Assembly (NCBI GenBank): GCA_021292105.1
Contig: CM037862.1
Location: forward strand, 4,286,501-4,350,500
Length of the DNA: 64,000 nucleotides
Direction of reading: 5' to 3'
Origin: Anadara kagoshimensis
Lineage: Eukaryota; Mollusca; Bivalvia; Arcoida; Arcidae
The number at the start of each line of letters is the position of its first letter. Positions within the stretch are counted from its first letter, which is position 1. Shown piece after piece: positions 13,583 to 25,200 of this stretch. Made by a program: the position numbers and the translations under genes. The notes below the pieces were generated by a model. It worked only from the letters and a program-made list of their open reading frames with translations. It searched no databases and was not told the origin of the DNA.

Positions 13583-14057
13583 ATTCTAGTGAAGTCTAAG
13601 CATTTATATATATACCATTATAAAGTTCACATACATGCACCTTAGTCTATAAATCTATAAATAATATCTATATATGTATTGTCAATGTGTATTTTCAGAA
13701 ACTAAAACGACGCCAGTCAGCGCTGGAAAATTTAGACGCAACAGATAAAGAAAAAGAGGAAATAAAACTTGCATTAAAACCAGAGTTTATGTCACCAGTA
13801 AAAAGTGATGATGAGAGTGGGGGAAGAAAAAGAATCAGAATTCCATTTAAATGGGAGAGTAGCCTTCTTACGAGAAGGAAGGAAAAGCTTGACCAGGCTT
13901 ATGAAGCCAGGCTCTCACCATCAGCCAGGCGCCAACTGGCAATTGTAGAAGATGCGCGGGATAACTCTACAACCGACAGTCCGCCACCAAAAGAGACACC
14001 ATCATGGGCATTATCCCGAAAATATAAACAGTAAAACATCATGGCTAACGAGCGCAG

Positions 14058-14135
<78 letters not shown>

Positions 14136-14253
14136 TGTTGTATATTAAACTGTACAAACAATGTCATATATTGATTGGAGAGAGAGAGAAAGGGAAAGAG
14201 AGAGAGAGAGATTATTGTTGTATATTAAACTGTACAAACAATGTCGTATATTG

Positions 14254-14296
<43 letters not shown>

Positions 14297-14335
14297 TGTT
14301 GTATATTAAACTACAAACAATGTCATATATTGATT

Positions 14336-14372
<37 letters not shown>

Positions 14373-14421
14373 TTATTGTTATATATTAAACTGTACAAAC
14401 AAAACAATGTCATATATTGTT

Positions 14422-14461
<40 letters not shown>

Positions 14462-17400
14462 TTATTGTTGTATATTAAACTGAACAATGTCATATATTGA
14501 TTGGAGAGAGAGAGAGAGAGAATAAAATCATGTGTTTATATATGTTTTGATCTTTTTGCATTAAATATGATACTTTTTAACTGCATCATTTTGTATTTTA
14601 ATTTTGTAATATTATTTAGTTAGATGTTAGCAAATATTGTACAGATTTTCTGGAGCATTGTATGTTTTGTGATTCACTATAACACCTTTAATCTGATTGT
14701 TCAAGACTCGGTAGCTTTGTATACCAAAATGTCAGTGGAATTCAGAACTACCGTACTTGTAGTGTTTTATGCCCATTCAACTTTCATTCAGTTATATCGA
14801 GGCGGTCATTTCTGTGATGGACTAGGAAACAGAAGTTAAGAGAGATCAGAGCAGACAAATGAATGCATAATACAAGATCAATGACATACTCCCGGTTCGT
14901 TTCCGATCGAAGAATATCGAAAACCTTCTGTAAAATGCCCCAGAATCCAAGGTAAAGCATACTTTTCATAGCAGAAATCTTAAAGGAAACGTCACGAATC
15001 CAGAAAAAACGAATGCAGATCAGATCTGTCAGACTGCAAAGAAACGCAAGATATAATCCGGAATCCGACGTAAACGTCACTATTCCGATAACCATCAGTG
15101 CAGATAAATGATATAAACTGCTTTAGAAACGTATGCTTTATAATGGAATCTCGGAAACGTCATCTTTCCGCAAAACTAATGACGTAAACCTGCCGTAAAC
15201 ATATAAATTACTGCACAGAAATGTAAAACATATTGCGGAATATATCGGAATATTCAAGATTCCGTCAAAAAGCTCTTTAAATTTGCTGTAAACCTGACGG
15301 AATCGGAACAATTCAATGCGGAAACCATCGTTTACATCTTATTTCCGACTAAACGGTTACGGAATTTACCAGAAAACCTCTCGTTTCCGTTTAAAGTTTT
15401 GACTGAAACCACACAGAAACCTGTGAACAACAAAAGAAAACGTTTAACATTTGGACGGAATCTAGTCACGGAATTTTGTAGTTGCCGACTTATTTTTGAC
15501 GGAAACTATGCTGAATTTGGGCCATCTACGGGTTTCCGCAACGGCTGAATCGACAGTTTCCGTTGCGGAATGTCCACGGAATAAAGCCGGAAACGAATGG
15601 ATTCCGGTTGTTTTCCAAAAGGATTCCGTCACCGGAATCTGCACTTTTCGTCCTGTGTAATTGACACATATTATATAAGTTCCTTGTACCCTGTTTCAAA
15701 ATTATTTACTACATTTTTCAGTATTTCAAATCTGTCAAGTTAAAATATCCTGTTTTTATGGGAGTTTGAAGTTGGATATATTTAACATTATGGCATCAGT
15801 ATTTTCTTTTTTTCAATACGTCAGGCCTAGCTGCTAATATAAAACCAGTTTACATAAAAATTAAAAGGGTTGTGCCATGATGTAGAATTGTGCCTCTGTG
15901 ACACAAGTCATAGTTACACAATAGTGCGTTTAAAGCTACTTGAACAAATAGTCTTGATTATTTACACAGACATCTATAATATTGTCTGAATAACATGCTC
16001 TTATTTTTTAATACTGTATTTTAGTTGTGATGTGCTAATTTTTGAATATTTTATTTCAGTTGTCTTTCAATTTGGAATAGGATTTTCAGTTGTCATTTGC
16101 TAATATTGGAATAGCATATTTCAGTTGTCGTGTGCTAACGTTGGAATAGCATTTTTAGTTGTCATTTGCTAATATGTGAATAGCATATTACAGTTGTCAC
16201 GTGCTAACATTGGAATAACATAGTTCAGTTGTCATGTGCTAACTTGGAATAGCATATTTTAATTGCCATATACTAACTTTGGAATTGCTTATTATAGTTA
16301 TCTTTTGCTAACTTTGGATAAACATATTTCAATTGTCATATGCTAACTTAAAAATAGCATATTTTAGTTGTCATATGCTAAATTTGGAATACTACAAATA
16401 TCATATTTCAGTTGCCAGGTGTTAACTTTGGAATATCATATTTCCTCAAGTTTGAATAGCATATTTAAGTTGTCATGTGCTAACTTTGGAAAAGCATATA
16501 TTAGTTGTCATTTGCTAATTTTGGAATCTCATATTTTAGATGTCATATGCTTACTATGGAATAGCATATCTTAGTTGCCATGTGCTAACTTTGAAATAGC
16601 ACATATTAGTTGTCATATGCTAACTTTGAAATAGCATATTTCAGTGTCACGTGCTAACTTTGGAAGATCATTATTTAGTTGCTATGTGCTGATGTTGGAA
16701 AAGAGCAAATTTCAGTTACCATGTGGAAATTTTTAAACAGCGTTTCAGTTGTCTTATGCTAACTTTGGAAAAACATATTTCAGTTGCCATGTGGTAACTT
16801 TGGAATATCATATTTCAGTTGGCATGTGCTAACTTTGGAATAGCATATTTCAGTGTCATGTGCTAACTTTGGAAGATCATTGTTCAATTGCCATGCACTG
16901 ATGTTGGAAAAGAGCAAATCTCAGTTACCATGTGGAAATTTTTGAAAAGCATTTCAGTTGGCTTGTGCTAACATTGGAAAAAACATATTTCAGTTGCCAT
17001 GTGGTAACTTTGGAATATCATATTTCAATTGTCATGTGCTAACTATTGAATAGCATATTTAAGTTGTCATGTGCTAACTTTGGAATTGCATATTTCAGTT
17101 TTCATGTGCTATTAAACTATGAATAGCATGTTTTAGTTGACATGTGCTAACTTTTAATAGTAGATGCTATTTCAGTTTCCTTGTGCTAGCATATTTGTAC
17201 AGACATTTGCCACTGATGGAAACTCCTCTGACTCTGTACCAGTCACCTCAGACTCTTGAGTACCCAAAGGCACTATCCTAGGACCCATCCTTTTTCTTGT
17301 ATATATGATATATATGATATATAAATGATTTACCAGAGCATCTAAAACACAACAAAGTTCTACTATTTGCAGATGACATCATTATCTACAGAAGGGTAAT

Positions 17401-19024
17401 CAAGCATTAAATCAAGTAATTATTTAGACTTAAACACAGCATCTAGGTGGATAAAGTCTGGCTCATGGCTTTCTATCCAAATACGCTTTCCTCTCTGTTA
17501 CATCTAGAACGAGATGCATTAAAACACGAAACTTCTATATCTTAACATGACTACATTTTTCATAATCATAAACTAACTAGACCATGTCTCTTCTGCAAAA
17601 TACCTTGGCATCAGTCTCTTTAGTCAGATCTTAATTTGACATTGACAACATCTCTGCAAATGGAATAGGTCTCTTGGATTTCTCAATAGAAACCTCAAAA
17701 TAGTTAATAGCAAACATCACAATTAACAGCACAGCATACCAAGCACTGGTAAAACCCAAGATTGAGCTGTTCGGTATGGGACCCCCACAAATCAACATTG
17801 ATCAACAAACTAGACATGGTGTTCATGCAGCACAATGCAGCTTGTTTTCAATGAAACAGATACCATAACAATGGAAGTTTCAGTAACATGATGGGGCAGC
17901 TGCAGTGGCCAATCTTAGCAGAAACAAGACAGAATTCAAAACTCACCATGTTCTATAAAATCACACAACACCTTGTCCTTGTTGAAAACCTTTACATTCA
18001 GATTACTCATCCAAGCAGACTCAAGGACTGTAATTGAAAGAAGGAGAATAACTTGAAATGGTGAAACACTGAGCAGCTGCATTGAGTACCATAACACAAA
18101 CAGTGTTAGTAATACGGGGGCTGCAGTGGCCAACCTTAGCAGAGTGATAATTGAAATCATGGCTCATTAATATGTTCTGTTGATTCTCCCACTCAATTGT
18201 TACAGTCCCATACAGTGACATACTTATCCCAGCAGACTCAAGGGTCAGAAACTTGCATACAGATCTACAGACACATGCTTCTAACAAATAATGTAAATTC
18301 TCATTCTTCCTGCTCGCCCACTTACACATTGAAATCTCCTGCTGGCTTACATTGCCAAAAATCCAACTATTGACTCCTTCTGAGAACAACTTTAATAATC
18401 TGTTGTTCTCACACCACTTTATCACTCAATTTCACTTTACCCTGTACTTAATACTTTTAATCACTACAATATTGTCACTTTGTTTTCTGCACTTTATTCT
18501 TTACATAAGTCCACACATGCTAGCATGTAATGTCTAATTTTGAATGTAATGTTACTGCTGTAATTGAAAGTGACAGAAGCATATCAAGTTCAGTTATTCC
18601 ATACAAGGCCATTCACTAGAAAATGTACATTTCTGGCAAAAACTTAAGTATTACAGTCCCAACAGAAGCACATTGCTAGGCTGTTTTAAATGCTGTACAA
18701 AATAAATGTGTGTGAAATTGTAACAAAACAGGCTTGTTTACTTGTCATAGGAAATTTAGGCACCACAACTCTGCAATATTTCCCATACCACAGTGTAATG
18801 TGTCAAGAAACAATTCCCCAGGAGAATCTGTGACTGGAATAGCCTCTCAGACAGCTTTGTACTAAGTGAGATGTTTGACATAGTTTGTTTAACAAATCTT
18901 CATTGCAATGTTGTCAGCAAAATTGCAAGTTGTTTTATCTTATATTTAAAATACCCATTGTCCCCATTGTTAATTTACCTTTGATCTTTCCTGTCATGTT
19001 ACATGCCATTAAACAAAACTACAT

Positions 19025-19071
<47 letters not shown>

Positions 19072-20162
19072 CTCTCTCTCTTTCCTCTTAAAGATTATTT
19101 TAACATTCAAATGATTTAAAGTACCGTAACTAAAACTCCACTACATAAATTACTAACCTTTCTTAATATCAAAACTGAAGATGAAGAAAAAACCAACATT
19201 ATATTTATCATATAAACCTAATGTCTGTCCAAAGTAGGAATTAAAAACAAAACTAGTATTTGTTGAAATAACAACCCCCCCCTCAAAAAAAAAAAAAAAA
19301 GAAAAGTAAAAAGTGGCAAATTTAGTTAAATGCGAAATGAGCCCAGATGCTCTTGTAGGTTATTAGGCTAGCATCTCTTGTTTAGGTAGCTACACCTTGC
19401 CATGTGGGTAATCCAAATTGAGAATGAATTTAGGAACATGGAACTATTGGATGCCAAATATATCCAGGGTAGTCCTCATAGTATACTAACTGTTAAACAA
19501 ATACAGTCAACCCTGCCTTAAAGGCCACCTGCTTATAAAGACCAGTAAAATTTTGTCCCAATTGCTCTTTATTTATGTAAATGGAACCTGTATATATGGG
19601 CCACCTTCCCATTTTGGCCACTTTTACTAGTTCCCTTGGGTGACCTTTATAGACATGTTGGAATGTACACTATAAGCAGGAGAAGGTATATTGCTGAATA
19701 GAAAAGGAAAACTGACAGTTCAAAACTTAAGAGTAATTGGGTTTGTCATACATATAGCTTCATGTAGCCTTTTGTGAGTGCCACATTTGTTGATTTGATG
19801 TATAAGTCCAAATATGAAGCAGAACTTGAAAAATCTTTTATCTGTTTAATGTTAAGGTCAGTACTGAGTATTATAGATGACATTCACATTATAGTCTCCA
19901 AATTTGGATTAAAAGTCAAAACTACACTTGTGGAGTTGGGTGATTTGGCAACAGTCTTTTCTCCAAATTTAACATTTAGTTCTGCACAGAAACAAATCAA
20001 CAAGCAATAGTGTACAGTTTTGAAGTTATAATAATTGTCCAAATATGTATTGAATTTTTACCCTGTATTGTTTGCTTGTTTTGTGGACATTTATTGTCAT
20101 GTCATGTCATGTCAAATGTATTTATTATATTTATTTATTTATTTATTTATTTATTTATTTGT

Positions 20163-20217
<55 letters not shown>

Positions 20218-20585
20218 TGTAACTGTAGGTTGGAAATCTTACACAGGAAATGTCAGAATTTGGTGACGAGTTTTTAGATCCTGTAGAATCGGCCATGTTT
20301 TCACCGATAACTTCACCAATACAGACTCCTGTCAGAGATTCCGGACTAGAGACCTTCTTTGAAGATTCCCAAGTATCGAGGAATACCAAACAAGATGAAA
20401 GGATAACAAAAACTTCTACTCCTATGGCAAGTAGTAAACAGCCAAAACCTGATCCGGTTTATACTACTGTTACCACAAAGAAGTCACCAAAATCATCACC
20501 AAAACAATCACCAAAACAACCCAGGGAGATCCCAGTGTCTGAACAAAAACAGGACACCATCTCTTATAATGAAGAAGGTATGATA

Positions 20586-20629
<44 letters not shown>

Positions 20630-22212
20630 ACCATTGGACCATGGCTTATAATGGTCAGTTATGTTTTGCAATGATTGTAGGGGAAATAAAACCTATAAAG
20701 CATCGAAAATTTGCAGCTGGTTAAAAATTCTTTCTTATTTAATTGGATTTGTGTTGAAGTGTATTAATATTGTCATGTGCTGATTCAAAATTAAAATTCA
20801 AATATGACAAGACAGCTCATTTTGAATACAAGTACCTGCTTGGTCAAATTAAATATATTTGGTGTCTAGTGTGCCTTGATAATTAAAAAACATCATATAA
20901 ATGTTTCTTCCAATTAGGTATTGAAGTAAAATTTTCGTCTGAGTGTGTTTTGCATTTGCACACTTAAACTTGTAAATCAATAAATAATGGTGTGTTTCAA
21001 TGTTCTGCTTGACCTGCTTGGTCAAATTAAATATATTTGGTGTCTAGTGTGCCTTGATAATTAAAAAACATCATATAAATGTTTCTTCCAATTAGGTATT
21101 GAAGTAAAATTTTCGTCTGAGTGTGTTTTGCATTTGCACACTTAAACTTGTAAATCAATAAATAATGGTGTGTTTCAATGTTTTTCTTATTTTAGCAAAC
21201 AGTATTTGTAATTTTTATAAAATCACAGTTATTAAATATTGCAGTGTTTTTCAATTTCACAGAATGTAGACAAGCTTTATGGTCAACTGTCAATGCTAAA
21301 CCATCTGAAGGCCAAGGCTATCTTTTAATGACACTGGATGATATTGGAGCCCTTAAACCTGTTAAAAAGATGGAAGATATACAGGAAATATTTGAAGAAG
21401 TTGGCTGTGGGATGCTGCCACCACCAAGCAAAGAGGTCCAAATGGCAATCAAAAGGATAAAAACAATGCCACTTACTACTGCCGCCCATTATACCACAGT
21501 AGGCTCGTATGTCAACCATCTTTATCAGGAAGAAAAATTAACTGATGTAGTTGTGCGTATAGGAAATCAATGTTTCTATGGACATCGAGTGATCATGGCA
21601 TCCTATAGTTTATATTTTGATGACCTCTTTAAGAACCCTGAAAACAACAAATCACCAGCCTACATACGGTTGAGAGGAATATGTCCAAAAGCCTTCAAAA
21701 CGTTTATGGATTTTATTTACACCGGCCAATTGAACATAACACCAGATGTTATTGGGGATCTAATCGTGTTGTCAGATTTGCTAAAAGTCGCAACTCTGCG
21801 ATCCAAATGTTCTGACTTCATGGAAGAAATATCGGTAGAACAAGCATTGATCTTGCTTGCCAAAGGAAAACTCAAACCAGAAACTGAGCTGTTTGATTTT
21901 GCTGTGAACAGTATATTCCACCATTTTACCGATCTTTACAAGAGAGATGTATTCCTGCAAATAGATCTCAAGACATTGTGTCTAATACTGGATCATGACT
22001 ATTTGAAGATTACTTCAGAATATGAAGTATTCGAGGCAGGGCTAAGATGGATTGCGTCATCATTGCACGAGAGACAACAGCATATTGAAGAGGTCATGGA
22101 ATGTGTCAGATTTCCTTACATGACACAGAAAGAATTATTTGAATGCATGAAGGTTACAGATTTACTAAGGACCAACGAAGCATGTCAAAGGATGGTTCTT
22201 GAAGCAAACTGG

Positions 22213-22245
<33 letters not shown>

Positions 22246-25200
22246 AACTCTCTAACTCTCTAATGATTCTGGAAGCAAATTGGTCTCTCCATACAATATT
22301 GCAAATGATTACAATGTTAACAGAGTAATGGGTTCTCATCATCCAACTAAAACTTTCTTACTTTAAATCTCAGCAATAGACAAAATAGTATAATATGCAG
22401 TTACAAAAGATTAGAACCTGTTACATATCTTCCCAACCCATTGATTTTACATGGAGTGACCATAAACTTTGCATATCAAAATGTTGTAAAATACTGATGA
22501 TGGTGAAATGAACACTAGAAAGATAAAACAACTATCAATATTTAAGTTGTTTGTTTAAATGTTATCAGGTTATGGCCTGCTTGGTGAATTACCTAAATTA
22601 GACAATTTTCAACATTATGACATCAAATGACATGTTCATTTTTCAGGATTGTATCAGCATGGAAACTGAGAATTGATGAACCAATGAATATGGAAATAAG
22701 GGGCCCTAGGATGTGTTTTGCAGAAGATTACAATGCCAGTGAGGATCTATTTTATGTGAGTAAAATGTTACTTTATTTCAAATGGCATTCCCATATAAAT
22801 AGCTGTTATGTTATAGTGTTAAGATGTGTGTTACTCATTAGGTAGTGACATATCTATACTTTAATAGCTCGTTTGTTATGGCGTTTAGTTACCTGTTTGT
22901 GCCTATATACTGATTTAACCTTTCATAATTTGTGTATGGCATGTTTTTTACTGTCTTTAGTTAGATTATATTATTCTCATTAGTTCTTACTTACTGGTAT
23001 ACATAGCTGAGGTTTTATAAAAGTAATTTCTGAATGAATAAATCATGTATGAATGTTTAGATAAAGAATATTGTTATCTTTTCTATTGTAGAGTACAACA
23101 TCTTTGCCTACAGTACAAGTTGAAGTCCAGCCGGACTCTCAGCAAACTACACCAAGAAATGAGCCAAGTCCTGTAAGCTCACCAAGATCCCAAAAATCTG
23201 CAACCCCTGCAAACTCGCCAAGATCACAAAAGTCACCAAAATCACCCATTCAAGGTGCAAGAACACCAACAGGGGGTAAGTGAAATTACTTCATATAAAT
23301 CTTATAGGAATCAGCTAATATATGGATAACTCCAGGATAACTTATCATAAGTGAATGTATACATAGTATAAGTGGATTAGGGATCAGGCTATAATAGTAA
23401 TGCATATGTATAGTTGCAGTTGTTCTAATCTGGCGTTTACTTTAAATATTGTTTAACATTAAGGCCTACATCCAAGTTTCAAATTTATTAGGTTAACAAT
23501 TGTATATTATTATCATTCATTCTTCTTCTTCTTATTATTATTATTATTTAATTATTATTATTATCATAGCAACATCAGGTAAGGAGGCAGAGCAGCCTGG
23601 TGATACTTCATGGATGCAATTCAGCAATACACCAGAACCTCAATACCATCATGCAGCCACAATGTTCGCTGGAAAGATATACATGACTGGTAAGATTTCC
23701 ATGTCCTTACTCTCCTCAATTACATGGTGTTTGTTATTAGGTGTTCGAACCAGATATTTGTTTCTTGGGCTAGATTATTTCCTGTATAGTATTTAATTGT
23801 GTGACATATATACTAGATATGCAAATGATCCATTTCATAAGTGAGTTGATCAGACAAATTAACATTTCGTTAATGTCACACCAAACAAAAATACTTCCAG
23901 AAAAAGCTGTTTTGCAAAGATGTACATTTAGATAATTTATTAAATTAGAACCAGTCAAGTTGTTGAGGAATGCCTTTTCAGTTTTTCCATTGAAAGAATT
24001 TTTTGTTGACAGTTATATGCAAACTTGGCAATGCTACCCTTTATGTAAATGTCACATGACACATTGGCTTACACTTTGGTAAAACACATGACTTTCTGTA
24101 TAGAGTTCTGTGAACATCGTCTGGGTCTGAGCAATTGGCATCACTTACCTGTTGAAGTTCACCTGGTTTTAACCTAATTTGCCAATTTCAGAGTTTTTAC
24201 TTCATTTTGGGATCGTGATTTAGATATGGATTGGTATATGTTTTTGTTTGGTAGACAAGTTAGAGTTAATTTATTTTTACAGGTGGTACAGGCCAAGGTA
24301 AAGGTGGAGTAGCCAGTAAGCAGGCATTTGTAATGGACCTAAGAACCAGAGAATGGAAGCCCATAGCTCCAATGTTAACAGCAAGGTCACAACACTCCAT
24401 TTGTGCATTCCTTGGTATGATATATGTTGTAGGAGGCCTGGATCAGAACAAGAAGTAAGTCAACAATATACATCTTCATACATACATTCTCCATTTTCAA
24501 TCAGACACCATATTCCAAATCACCCCATCATTAAGGCCTTAGTGGGCCATCATTATGTAATGTAAAACTCTTGATGTTATAATTAAAAGTAGCATTTTTA
24601 AAAATGGCCCCTTCTGAAAAATCCTAAAATAAACACTGATGCCTACATCTTGTATACATATAATCTTTTTGACAACTTCATTTCTTTATCTCAGTCTCTG
24701 TATATTATAAACCAATAAATCTCACTCATAAAATACACATGTATGTACTTATTATTTTATAGGGTTCAGGATACAGTGGAATGTTACAATCCAACGACAG
24801 ACAAATGGTTTTATGTAAAATCTATGTCAGTAGCCAGAGCAGGAGCTGGTATCAACGTATTTGACGGGAAGATGTTTGTTGCTGGTGGATATGGCAACCC
24901 CACAGGAGTCAAATCAGTCAAACCCTTGTTGAGCAGTGTAGAGAGCTTTGATCCTAGGAAAAATGCGTAAGGATTTAATCAATTTATAACACAATATCGT
25001 TACCATGGTTATATTAGATTATGTAACAACAAGTTAACATAAAACCAGAATCAGATATCAAGGAACTGTATCTTAGCAATATTAATATTACCACTTTTAA
25101 ATTTGCTTTAGGAATGTACTTTTTTTTGCCTCACAGACAACAATTTTTAGAATTATTTAAATTTCAAAAGCATTGATTTTCTGCAGTGTATAACAATTGA

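Larger units (their letters stand above)
8300..15657. mobile_element. CACTA/EnSpm DNA transposon in intron 1 of the Kelch-like gene
   Basis: The ends are CACTGGACGAAAAGTGC (8300-8316) and, inverted, CACAGGACGAAAAGTGC (15641-15657), 16 of 17 identical. Both are flanked by TAA (8297-8299 and 15658-15660). CACT-type termini, a 3-bp target duplication and dense subterminal repeats are the marks of the CACTA superfamily. The element carries a transposase C-terminal fragment on the - strand and a small basic-protein gene on the + strand. A SINE has inserted in it (9502-9840). I found no DDE catalytic region, so it is probably no longer autonomous. Confidence 0.85.

Noticed and set aside
13952-14389. 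ORF through GA arrays
   Set aside because: Reads the GA dinucleotide tract as Arg-Glu repeats; it is out of frame with the CACTA second gene.
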